A stretch of 13,395 nucleotides of DNA from Flavobacteriaceae bacterium (lineage in GTDB: Bacteria > Bacteroidota > Bacteroidia > Flavobacteriales > Flavobacteriaceae). Within the stretch, counting starts at the first letter, position 1. Each line of letters begins with the position of its first letter. The notes under the pieces were generated by a model that was not told where the DNA came from, made no database searches, and worked only from the letters and a program-made list of their open reading frames with translations. Location of the stretch: positions 1 to 13,395 of the forward strand of contig JAQWFV010000085.1 of NCBI GenBank assembly GCA_029238555.1, written 5' to 3'. Below are positions 7,287 to 13,395 of this stretch, one piece after another. A program made the position numbers and the translations under genes.

Positions 7287-8015
7287 TTATTCAAAGGTTA
7301 GCACTAAAAACACTCCTCTAGAGCGCATTTTGTGAATGTTTGCTGTCCAAGGACTTTGTGGGTCAGCGTCCCTTACAGCGTCGTCTGTGAGAGAAAACAC
7401 GCCTCGAATAGAAGGCGTGAACTTAAAGTAAGACAAATATACATCTATCCCAACCCCAATCTGGTATCCGTAATTCCATTTTTTGACTTTAAATGTGCCG
7501 CTTTTATTGTCGTCTATGCTGTCTTCATTGCTGCTTAAATTAATGGCGGCATAGGGACCCCCTACAATAAATGGCCGCCAATTTCCAATTCTATTGGCGC
7601 TAAATTTTAAAAGCAAAGGGACATTAATATAGGTAGATTTTATTTCCCTAATGCTGTCTTTTTCGGTAATTAGGTTTTGATTTTTAAATTCAAGGGTGGT
7701 TTTTCCGCTGTAAAAGCCTGGCTCTAACCTCAAGTCTAAAAGTTCATTAATTCGCATTTCACCTATTAAGCCTACATTAAATCCGGTGCTTTTTTGGACT
7801 AAAATCTCCGTAGCTTCTTCAGATGGGCTGGTGTCATAGCTCGGGTTTAAATAAGAAATTTGATAATCAAATTGATTTAATCCCACAAAATAGCCCCAGT
7901 TTAAGGGTAGTTTGTCGTCATTAGGAATGTTAAGCACTGCATTTTCATTGAATTGCCCCCAAGAAAAACTGAAGTTTAACAGCAGAAAACCCAAAAAAAT
8001 CACATATTGCCTCAT
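7287..8015 (-). CDS. porT: PorT/SprT-like outer membrane protein of the type IX secretion system
   Basis: PorT (SprT in Flavobacterium) is an outer membrane protein needed for type IX secretion, which exports adhesins, enzymes and gliding components. The 242-residue protein has a Sec signal peptide: MRQYVIF, a hydrophobic stretch FLGFLLLNFSFS, and probable cleavage after SWG (near residue 20). The rest is a run of alternating beta strands such as GFNVGLIGEMRI, LLDLRLEPGFYSG, STYINVPLLLKFSA, WRPFIVGGPYAAINL, YGYQIGVGIDVYLSYFKFTPSIRGVFSL and RGVFLVLTFE, consistent with a small barrel. The placement directly downstream of ubiE, 14 nt away, is the arrangement known for sprT/porT in flavobacteria and is much of the basis for the name. 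A generic outer-membrane-beta-barrel protein of the same superfamily is the alternative. Its stop codon abuts that of the convergent methyltransferase gene. Confidence 0.85.
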   Translation of the reverse strand: MRQYVIFLGFLLLNFSFSWGQFNENAVLNIPNDDKLPLNWGYFVGLNQFDYQISYLNPSYDTSPSEEATEILVQKSTGFNVGLIGEMRINELLDLRLEPGFYSGKTTLEFKNQNLITEKDSIREIKSTYINVPLLLKFSANRIGNWRPFIVGGPYAAINLSSNEDSIDDNKSGTFKVKKWNYGYQIGVGIDVYLSYFKFTPSIRGVFSLTDDAVRDADPQSPWTANIHKMRSRGVFLVLTFE

Positions 8016-8021
8016 AAGTAA

Positions 8022-8043
8022 AAGCAGTCTTATTTTACTGCTT
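8022..8043 (-). other. Intercistronic stem-loop spanning the ubiE stop codon
   Basis: AAGCAGT (8022-8028) and ACTGCTT (8037-8043) form a perfect 7-bp stem with an 8-nt loop that contains the ubiE TAA. On the minus strand the 3' arm is followed by TTAC, giving a TTTT run, and the porT ATG is 6 nt beyond the stem. It could reduce porT expression relative to ubiE by partial termination or by masking initiation. The stem also overlaps the last coding triplets of ubiE, so chance is possible. Confidence 0.35.
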
Positions 8044-8758
8044 GGTAAATTGTTGCTACACCAAAGGTTTGCGGATGGTGCACTACTGTAGTAAACCCAA
8101 TTTCTTTTAAAATATTGTTGAACCTTTCTCCATGAGGAAATTGAGCAGCAGATTCTGATAAGTAAGCATAAGCGCTTTTGTCTTTTGAAAAGAGCCTTCC
8201 TATCAAGGGGAGTAAATTTTTAGTATACAATGCATATCCTTGTTTGAAGGGTGTTTTCTCAGGTACGGAGGTCTCAAGAATCACTAGGCTTCCCTGCGGT
8301 TTTAAAACCCTGAGAATTTCTGAAAGACCCAAAGAAAGGTTTTCGAAGTTTCTCACCCCAAAAGCTACAGTCACAGCATCTATACTGTTTGCATCAAAGG
8401 GCAATGCCTCAGAATCTCCAATGATCATGTCAATTTTATGATTGAGATTTTTTTGAGAAACTTTTTCTATGCCCACAGATAACATGCCAGGAGAGAGGTC
8501 TAATCCGATAATTTTTTCGGCATTGGTCTCTGCCAAATGAATGGCTAAATCACCAGTACCAGTGGCAATGTCTAGTATGTTTTTAGGGTTTGTAGCTTCA
8601 ATAAGCGCAACCACTTTTTTTCTCCATGAAATGTCAATTCCAAAAGAGATTACCCTATTTAAGGCATCGTAGTTTTGCGCAATACCGTTAAACATATTAC
8701 GTACTTGCGTTTTCTTTCCTTCTTCACTATTTTGATAAGGTTTTACAGGAGTAGCCAT
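8030..8758 (-). CDS. ubiE: Demethylmenaquinone methyltransferase (UbiE/MenG)
   Basis: The enzyme performs the last step of menaquinone synthesis, methylating demethylmenaquinone with S-adenosylmethionine. In a flavobacterium, which uses menaquinone, MenG activity is the likely one rather than the ubiquinone step. Signatures are [24 protein letters not shown] (19-42), the SAM-binding motif [17 protein letters not shown] (61-76), LDLSPGML (87-94), DSEALPF (115-121), [10 protein letters not shown] (129-138), [14 protein letters not shown] (149-162) and [12 protein letters not shown] (197-208). The length of 242 is usual. It is the first gene of a unit with porT. A candidate promoter lies close upstream, leaving a leader of only about 8 nt made nearly all of A, which fits SD-independent initiation in this phylum. 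Confidence 0.96.
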   Translation of the reverse strand: MATPVKPYQNSEEGKKTQVRNMFNGIAQNYDALNRVISFGIDISWRKKVVALIEATNPKNILDIATGTGDLAIHLAETNAEKIIGLDLSPGMLSVGIEKVSQKNLNHKIDMIIGDSEALPFDANSIDAVTVAFGVRNFENLSLGLSEILRVLKPQGSLVILETSVPEKTPFKQGYALYTKNLLPLIGRLFSKDKSAYAYLSESAAQFPHGERFNNILKEIGFTTVVHHPQTFGVATIYQAVK

Positions 8759-8770
8759 GCTTTTTTTTTA

Positions 8771-8778
8771 CAAAGATA
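8771..8778 (-). promoter_or_regulatory. Candidate ubiE-porT promoter -7 box (TATCTTTG)
   Basis: The minus strand reads TATCTTTG, an exact TAnnTTTG match, 12 nt before the ubiE ATG. Between them lies TAAAAAAAAAGC with nine consecutive A residues. An inverted repeat (8779-8802) touches the box on its upstream side. Confidence 0.6.
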
Positions 8779-8802
8779 GCTTTTACATGGCTTTATAAAA
8801 GC
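8779..8802. promoter_or_regulatory. Inverted repeat beside the ubiE promoter box
   Basis: GCTTTTA (8779-8785) and TAAAAGC (8796-8802) form a 7-bp dyad with a 10-bp spacer. It adjoins the ubiE -7 box and shares its last base with the next dyad. It may be an operator; no known regulator motif is recognised. Confidence 0.35.
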
Positions 8803-8831
8803 ACAATTAGGGTCAGTATCATATAATTGTG
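8802..8831. promoter_or_regulatory. Inverted repeat upstream of the trkA promoter box
   Basis: CACAATTA (8802-8809) and TAATTGTG (8824-8831) are perfect 8-bp inverted halves with a 14-bp spacer, placing their centres 22 bp apart, about two helical turns. The right half ends directly against the TAATTTTG box of trkA, and the spacing covers the -33 region. This is a good position for a repressor or activator site between ubiE and trkA. Confidence 0.45.
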
Positions 8832-8839
8832 TAATTTTG
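8832..8839 (+). promoter_or_regulatory. Candidate trkA-trkH promoter -7 box (TAATTTTG)
   Basis: The plus strand reads TAATTTTG (TAnnTTTG), followed by CCCC. It lies 71 nt upstream of the trkA ATG. A TTAG at 8807-8810, 21 nt upstream, sits where a -33 element would be but is not a consensus match. Confidence 0.5.
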
Positions 8840-8846
8840 CCCCATA

Positions 8847-8876
8847 AAACCTAATGTAATATACTGTATTAGGTTT
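8847..8876 (+). promoter_or_regulatory. Stem-loop at predicted 5' end of trkAH mRNA
   Basis: AAACCTAAT (8847-8855) pairs perfectly with ATTAGGTTT (8868-8876). In RNA the stem can grow by G-U, U-G and A-U pairs to 12 bp (to 8858/8865) with a 6-nt loop. It starts 7 nt after the -7 box, so near the expected transcription start. It may stabilise the mRNA or act as a control element. Confidence 0.5.
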
Positions 8877-8881
8877 GTAAC

Positions 8882-8893
8882 AAGCATATGCTT
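8882..8893. promoter_or_regulatory. 12-bp perfect palindrome in the trkA leader
   Basis: AAGCATATGCTT is a perfect palindrome 17 bp before the trkA ATG. As DNA it could be an operator overlapping the early transcribed region. As RNA it has too little loop to fold well on its own but could pair between molecules. Confidence 0.35.
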
Positions 8894-8910
8894 AACATCT
8901 TACACCATTC

Positions 8911-10260
8911 ATGAAGATTATTATTGCAGGCGCTGGAGAGGTTGGTTTTCACCTCGCTAAATTACTTTCTTACGAATCTCAAGATATTACACTAATTGAT
9001 TCTGATAAAGAGAGTTTGTCCTACGCAGACAACCACTTAGATATTAGGGTCTTAAAAGGAGACGCTACTTCGATTGGTATTTTAGAAGAGGCCCGTGTGG
9101 GGCAATCAGACCTTGTTATTGGGGTCACTTCTTCAGAAACCACCAATCTTACCCTGTGTATGTTAGCAAAACAATTGGGGTGTAAAAGAACTATTGCTAG
9201 GATTTCTAATACGGAATTTATAGAAAACAAGGAGCGTTTACGCTTTTCAGACCTAGGTATAGATGAGCTTATTTCTCCCGAAAGGCTGGCTGCAACTGAA
9301 ATACAATTATTGATTAACCAATCTGCCTTTAACGACACCTACGAATTTGATGAAGGTAAATTAATTATGGTGGGTATTTGCCTTCCCTCAGGGGCTCCTT
9401 TTGTAGGCAAAACAGTAAAAGATGCTGCAGAGACATTTTCTGAGGTCCATTTTATGCCCATCGCTATAAAGAGATCCGGAACACAGTTCACCATTATTCC
9501 TAGAGGAGATAGTATTTTTCATGCAGAAGATCAGGTGTATTTTATCACTTCCAAAGAAGGGGTAGAGGAGCTGTATAAAATGACAGGAACCGTTAAGAAA
9601 GACATTAAAAATGTTATGATACTCGGTGGTTCAAAAGTGGGTCAAAAAACAGCCAGGGATTTATGCAGTAGGAAATTCAATGTAAAGCTCATTGAAAAAG
9701 ACAAACAAAAAGCGACAGATTTAGCGGAGCAACTCCCCAATGCATTAGTGATTAATGGAGATGGTCGCAATGTAGAATTATTGGAAGAAGAGAGTCTTTC
9801 AGCTATGGACGCTTTTATTGCTGTGACAGGAAATTCAGAGACCAACATTATGTCTTGCCTGGTGGCCAAATCTAAAGACATTAAAAAGACCATTGCCTTA
9901 GTAGAAAACATGGATTATTTTCAATTATCCCATTCTATAGGAATAGACACCTTAATCAATAAAAAACTTTTGGCTGCCAATAATATCTTCAGGTACATTA
10001 GAAAAGGTGAAGTGGTGGCCATGACCCGACTCAACAATTTAAATGCTGAAATTTTAGAATTTATTGTAAAGCCTAATTCAGCAGTAAGTGGAAAACTAAT
10101 TCGAGAAATTGATTTTCCTAGGTTGGCTACTATTGGTGGAGTCATTAGAGACGGCGAAGGTGTTATAGCATTAGGAGCCTTTAAAATCACCGAGGGAGAC
10201 CGAGTGGTGGTTTGTTGTTTGCCAAGCGCCATACCCAAAATTGAAAAGCTGTTTTTATAA
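8911..10260 (+). CDS. trkA: Trk potassium uptake system NAD-binding subunit TrkA
   Basis: TrkA is the cytoplasmic gating ring that binds nucleotides and controls the TrkH potassium channel-like transporter. The 449-residue protein is a tandem duplication, as in the E. coli protein (458 residues): RCK-N1 with MKIIIAGAGEVGFHLA (GAGEVG at 7-12, acidic D30 ending the second strand), TrkA-C 1 around 145-225, RCK-N2 with NVMILGGSKVGQKTA (GGSKVG at 239-244, E262) and TrkA-C 2 around 375-449 (LEFIVKPNSAVSGKLIREIDFP). Both nucleotide-binding loops keep the G-x-x-x-x-G pattern, and the first has the full GxGxxG. The stop codon TAA touches the trkH ATG (TAAATG), so the two are probably translationally coupled. 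Expression likely depends on the dyad-rich region upstream. Confidence 0.97.
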   Translation: MKIIIAGAGEVGFHLAKLLSYESQDITLIDSDKESLSYADNHLDIRVLKGDATSIGILEEARVGQSDLVIGVTSSETTNLTLCMLAKQLGCKRTIARISNTEFIENKERLRFSDLGIDELISPERLAATEIQLLINQSAFNDTYEFDEGKLIMVGICLPSGAPFVGKTVKDAAETFSEVHFMPIAIKRSGTQFTIIPRGDSIFHAEDQVYFITSKEGVEELYKMTGTVKKDIKNVMILGGSKVGQKTARDLCSRKFNVKLIEKDKQKATDLAEQLPNALVINGDGRNVELLEEESLSAMDAFIAVTGNSETNIMSCLVAKSKDIKKTIALVENMDYFQLSHSIGIDTLINKKLLAANNIFRYIRKGEVVAMTRLNNLNAEILEFIVKPNSAVSGKLIREIDFPRLATIGGVIRDGEGVIALGAFKITEGDRVVVCCLPSAIPKIEKLFL

Positions 10261-11751
10261 ATGCGCTTAAACGGAAAGATTATCATGCACCTAATGGGTT
10301 TACTGTTGCTTTGCAATGGGGCTTTTATGTTGGTGGCAGCTTTGGTGAGTGGTCTTTATAAAGATGGTGTCACTATAGAAATTACTATGGCGGCAATTGT
10401 CACTATGCTAATAGGGCTTGCGTCAATGTTTTTTACTAGAGACCATAAAAAAGAAGTAAAGCCTAAAGAGGGCTATATTATTGTTACTTTCGGATGGTTG
10501 GTCATGTCTGCATCTGGGGTATTGCCCTATTTGTTTACAGGGTCTATTCCAGATGTAACTAATGCCTTTTTTGAAACTATTTCTGGCTATACCACTACTG
10601 GTGCTAGTGTTTTAAACGATATAGAATCCCTTCCCAAGGGTATTTTATTTTGGAGAAGTCTAACCCATTGGATTGGAGGCATGGGTATTATTGTTTTGGC
10701 TATTGCAATTTTGCCTTTGTTGGGTATAGGGGGTATGCAATTGTTTGCAGCAGAAGCCCCAGGTCCAAGTGCAGATAAGTTGCATCCGAGAATAACAGAT
10801 ACTGCTAAACGCTTGTGGCTTATTTATGTTGGTTATACGGTGGCAGAAACGCTGTTATTGAAACTAGCGGGAATGGACTTTTTTGACGCAATGAATCATG
10901 CTATGGCCACCTTGTCTACAGGAGGTTTTTCTACTAAAAATACTAGTTTGGCTTTTTGGAATGACCAACCGCTCATTCAGTATATTGTGATTTTATTTAT
11001 GTTTTTGGCGGGCTCTAATTTTGTATTGAGCTATTTTGCTTTTAAGGGGAAAGTTCAAAAGGTTATTAGAGATGAGGAGTTTAAGTTTTATACCGGTTTT
11101 ATAGTAGCTTTTAGCATTATAGCAGCCTTGGTGGTCTTTTTTCAAGCGCAACCACAAGTTTCAGAATCATTACCCATGGTTTTAGGTTATGGAGAAAGTG
11201 CTTTTAGACATGCGTTGTTCCAAGTTTTAGCTGTAGTGACTACCACGGGATTTGTAACGGCAGATTTTACAGCTTGGACCCCATTTTTAACCATATTCTT
11301 CTTTGGATTAATGTTCTTGGGTGGTTCAGCAGGATCTACTGCTGGTGGAATTAAGGTCATGCGCCACCTATTGATTATCAAGAATGGCCTGTTGGAGTTC
11401 AAGCGAACATTACACAGCAATGCAATTATTCCGGTGCGCTATAACAACAAAACAGTTGCAGAGAGTATTGTGTATAATATTATTGGATTTTTTGTGCTTT
11501 ATATGCTGTTATTTATCATAGGTGCACTTGTATTGGCATTTATGGGCTTAGATTTTGAATCTGCCATAGGTGGTGCAGCTACCTCATTAGGAAATGTAGG
11601 TCCTGGACTAGGTTCTTTAAACCCACTGTCTAATTTTAACGACTTACCTGCCTTAGGAAAATGGTGGTGTGGGTTTTTAATGATTTTAGGTAGGCTAGAA
11701 CTCTTTACGGTCCTCATTTTGTTTTCCCCTTATTTTTGGAGAAAGATTTAA
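10261..11751 (+). CDS. trkH: Trk potassium uptake membrane subunit TrkH
   Basis: TrkH is the inner membrane, pore-forming subunit for K+ uptake, gated by TrkA. The 496-residue protein has the expected fourfold MPM layout. Its selectivity filters are visible as TTTGAS (111-116), LSTGGFS (218-224), TTTGFVT (327-333) and SLGNVGPG (442-449). The gate region after the third filter, GGSAGSTAGGIK (354-365), is the Gly/Ser-rich intramembrane loop typical of TrkH/KtrB, and GRLE (477-480) near the C-terminus is conserved. The length and the long N-terminal part favour TrkH over the shorter KtrB. Many hydrophobic helices are evident, for example 73-92, 141-155, 240-260, 275-294 and 403-428. It starts on the base after the trkA stop and is followed by a strong hairpin terminator. 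Confidence 0.97.
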   Translation: MRLNGKIIMHLMGLLLLCNGAFMLVAALVSGLYKDGVTIEITMAAIVTMLIGLASMFFTRDHKKEVKPKEGYIIVTFGWLVMSASGVLPYLFTGSIPDVTNAFFETISGYTTTGASVLNDIESLPKGILFWRSLTHWIGGMGIIVLAIAILPLLGIGGMQLFAAEAPGPSADKLHPRITDTAKRLWLIYVGYTVAETLLLKLAGMDFFDAMNHAMATLSTGGFSTKNTSLAFWNDQPLIQYIVILFMFLAGSNFVLSYFAFKGKVQKVIRDEEFKFYTGFIVAFSIIAALVVFFQAQPQVSESLPMVLGYGESAFRHALFQVLAVVTTTGFVTADFTAWTPFLTIFFFGLMFLGGSAGSTAGGIKVMRHLLIIKNGLLEFKRTLHSNAIIPVRYNNKTVAESIVYNIIGFFVLYMLLFIIGALVLAFMGLDFESAIGGAATSLGNVGPGLGSLNPLSNFNDLPALGKWWCGFLMILGRLELFTVLILFSPYFWRKI

Positions 11752-11786
11752 GTTTATTCTCACTTAAGTTTGGTAGAAATAGATCA

Positions 11787-11836
11787 TTATAAACTAAAAG
11801 CGGGCTTCCTAAAGGAAGCCCGCTTTTAGTTTATAA
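11787..11836. terminator. Bidirectional terminator, 23-bp perfect hairpin
   Basis: Positions 11787-11809 pair without mismatch with 11814-11836 around a TAAA loop. The inner 11 pairs are GC-rich (AGCGGGCTTCC core) and the outer pairs are A/T-rich, so on either strand the GC stem is followed by TTTTAGTTT. It lies between the convergent trkH and aspartate aminotransferase genes (35 bp after one stop, 13 bp before the other) and should serve both. Confidence 0.92.
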
Positions 11837-11849
11837 GTCGTTAACAGAA

Positions 11850-13043
11850 TTAAGCGTTTACCGCTTTTTTAATTCTTGCCATAGCTTCTCTAAGTGCTTC
11901 TTCAGAGGCAGCATAGGATATTCTAATACAGTTTGGATTTCCAAATGCCTCTCCTGTAACGGTAGCTACCAAAGCCTCTTCTAATAGAAATATAGCGAAG
12001 TCTGAGGCGTTATTGATTTGTTTTCCTTTGATTGTTTTTCCAAAAAACTCACTTACATCTGGAAATACATAAAATGCGCCTTCAGGTATATTGAGTCTAA
12101 ATCCTGGAATTTCTCCTAATAATTCAAGCACTAAATCCCTTCTTTGATGGAAGGCTTCAATCATATGAGAAATACTGCTCACAGGAGCCTTAAGTGCAGC
12201 TATGGTAGCCCTTTGAGCAATGGCATTAGCACCAGAAGTATTCTGTCCTTGAAATTTAGTACAAGCCTTGGCAATCCATTCAGGGGCACCAATATAACCA
12301 ATACGCCACCCAGTCATAGCAAATGCTTTTGAAACCCCATTGACGGTGATGGTTCTATCGTACATTCCTGGAATTCCAGCAATGCTCACATGGCCTCCAA
12401 CAAAATTAATATGTTCGTAAATTTCATCGGACACGATAAATATATTGGGGTGCTTAGCCAATACTGCTGCCAATGCGGTTAATTCCTCATGGCTATACAC
12501 AGATCCACTTGGGTTACAAGGGGAGCTAAACCAAATCATTTTTGTTTTTGGCGTAATCGCTTGTTCCAACTGATCAGCAGTCATTTTAAAGTCAGTGTCT
12601 ATACTGGTAGCAACTTCAACAGGAACCCCCTCTGCTAGTTTTACAATATCGCTGTAACTCACCCAGTAAGGAGCAGGTAAAATGACTTCATCTCCTTGGT
12701 TAAGCATGACCATAGCAATGTTTGCAAGGGACTGTTTGGCCCCTGTAGAAACTACAATCTGATTGGGTGAATAGTTTAATTTGTTGTCTCTTAAGAATTT
12801 TTCTGCAATGGCTTCTTTTAAATCTTGGTACCCATCTACTGGTGAGTAACTAGAATAATTGTCGTCAACGGCTTGTTTGGCAGCAGCTTTGATAAAGTCT
12901 GGGATGTTAAAATCAGGTTCTCCTAAGCTGAGTCCAATAATGTCTTTTCCAGCTGTTTTTAATTCCCTTGCTTTGGCAGCCATTGCTAATGTTGCAGAGG
13001 TAGCCATTCCGTTAATTCTGTCAGATAAATGTTTCGTACTCAT
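11850..13043 (-). CDS. aspC: Class I pyridoxal-phosphate aminotransferase, probable aspartate aminotransferase
   Basis: The enzyme is expected to exchange the amino group between aspartate and 2-oxoglutarate, linking oxaloacetate and glutamate. The 397-residue protein belongs to the subgroup-Ib (Thermus/Bacillus-like) aminotransferases: SLGEPDF (39-45), STGAKQS (99-105), PYWVSY (125-130), SPCNPSGSVY (174-183, N177), SDEIYEH (205-211, D206 and Y209), the Schiff-base lysine in NGVSKAFAMTGWRIGY (235-250; K239, R247) and the carboxylate-binding arginine in NCIRISYA (371-378, R374). Related enzymes act on aromatic amino acids or prephenate, so the exact substrate and the symbol are less sure than the family. 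It starts 5 nt after the desaturase stop codon and is likely co-transcribed with it. It ends at the shared hairpin terminator. Confidence 0.9.
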   Translation of the reverse strand: MSTKHLSDRINGMATSATLAMAAKARELKTAGKDIIGLSLGEPDFNIPDFIKAAAKQAVDDNYSSYSPVDGYQDLKEAIAEKFLRDNKLNYSPNQIVVSTGAKQSLANIAMVMLNQGDEVILPAPYWVSYSDIVKLAEGVPVEVATSIDTDFKMTADQLEQAITPKTKMIWFSSPCNPSGSVYSHEELTALAAVLAKHPNIFIVSDEIYEHINFVGGHVSIAGIPGMYDRTITVNGVSKAFAMTGWRIGYIGAPEWIAKACTKFQGQNTSGANAIAQRATIAALKAPVSSISHMIEAFHQRRDLVLELLGEIPGFRLNIPEGAFYVFPDVSEFFGKTIKGKQINNASDFAIFLLEEALVATVTGEAFGNPNCIRISYAASEEALREAMARIKKAVNA

Positions 13044-13048
13044 GTTGT

Positions 13049-13395
13049 TTAATATTGTAGACTCGGTTTTTGACCTAGCGTCTTTAAATGTTTGAAATGC
13101 GAAATTATGGCTTTTCTGGTGGTTTTATACTCGTGATATGGCAATTCAAACTCCTTAGCCGTTTCTTTCACAATTTTCGCAATTTTTGTGTAATGTACGT
13201 GACTAATATTTGGAAAAATATGATGTTCAACCTGATGGTTTAAGCCACCGGTAAACCAATTAATAATCCTATTCTTTGTGCCAAAATTCACCGTAGTAAA
13301 CAATTGATGAATGGCCCAGGTATTTTTCATATCTCCTTGTTCGTTTGGAATAGGGGTGTCTGCATGGTCAATGATATGAGCCAATTGAAATACGA
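13049..13395 (-). CDS. Membrane fatty acid desaturase, C-terminal part (5' end beyond the window)
   Basis: Only the last 115 residues are present; the frame is open through the right edge (reading VFQLAHIIDHADTPIPNEQG), so the gene begins outside. The final histidine box NHQVEHHIFPNISHVHY is the [QH]xxHH motif of membrane di-iron desaturases of the acyl-CoA/linoleoyl-CoA type, and FQLAHIIDHAD resembles the segment that precedes it in that family. Such enzymes insert cis double bonds into acyl chains in the inner membrane and so adjust fluidity, often in the cold. A TTG codon at 13382-13384 can be misread as a start, but the upstream residues fit the family and argue against it. It is 5 nt upstream of the aminotransferase gene. 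Bond position and substrate cannot be told from this fragment. Confidence 0.88.
   Translation of the reverse strand, partial: VFQLAHIIDHADTPIPNEQGDMKNTWAIHQLFTTVNFGTKNRIINWFTGGLNHQVEHHIFPNISHVHYTKIAKIVKETAKEFELPYHEYKTTRKAIISHFKHLKTLGQKPSLQY

Noticed and set aside
9021..10316. Several minus-strand open frames opposite trkA
   Set aside because: They are shadows of trkA, which has both nucleotide-binding motifs in the plus frame.
13049..13384. A complete 111-residue gene starting at TTG 13382-13384
   Set aside because: The frame continues through the window edge with residues VFQL that match the desaturase family, so the gene is truncated by the window rather than short.
1..13395. Search for insertion sequences, CRISPR arrays, tRNA genes, phage or defence genes
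   Set aside because: Every stretch longer than about 150 bp is accounted for by a conserved housekeeping gene, and no repeats or tRNA-like folds of the needed size were seen.

Overview
The window looks like a core chromosomal segment of a low-GC member of the Bacteroidota, most likely family Flavobacteriaceae. The reasons are the gene content (a lipoprotein-type Omp85/TamL, a PorT/SprT-like type IX secretion protein beside a menaquinone methyltransferase, an AccD without the zinc-finger cysteines), the lack of clear Shine-Dalgarno sequences, and repeated TAnnTTTG boxes upstream of genes, which match the Bacteroidota sigma factor's -7 element. I see no mobile element, tRNA, rRNA, CRISPR array or sign of recent transfer.

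Layout, left to right. (1) 1-6552, all on the minus strand, so read from right to left: tamL (Omp85 assembly lipoprotein), fbaA (class II fructose-bisphosphate aldolase), accD (carboxyltransferase beta of acetyl-CoA carboxylase), rpsO (ribosomal protein S15) and pnp (PNPase, cut by the left edge). tamL, fbaA, accD and rpsO each have a candidate promoter box, and a strong terminator follows rpsO, so this is probably a series of small units rather than one operon. (2) 6576-7286, plus strand: a SpoU/TrmH-family RNA 2'-O-methyltransferase, only 23 bp from tamL in a divergent arrangement. (3) 7287-8758, minus strand: ubiE/menG followed by porT/sprT, a two-gene unit that meets the methyltransferase gene stop to stop. 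(4) 8759-8910: a divergent control region rich in inverted repeats. (5) 8911-11751, plus strand: trkA-trkH, a Trk-type potassium uptake system with abutting stop and start codons. (6) 11787-11836: a 23-bp perfect hairpin acting as a shared terminator. (7) 11850-13395, minus strand: an aspartate aminotransferase preceded, 5 nt upstream, by the 3' end of a membrane fatty acid desaturase cut by the right edge.

The genes are mostly housekeeping: RNA turnover and translation (pnp, rpsO, RNA methyltransferase), fatty acid synthesis and modification (accD, desaturase), glycolysis/gluconeogenesis (fbaA), respiration (menG), potassium homeostasis (trkA-trkH), amino acid metabolism (aspartate aminotransferase) and envelope biogenesis (tamL, porT). 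I did not find a convincing new multi-gene system. The observations most worth checking are regulatory: perfect stem-loops placed where the rpsO, accD and trkA mRNAs should begin, a cluster of dyads in the ubiE/trkA divergent region, and a tamL promoter box so close to the ATG that the mRNA may be leaderless.
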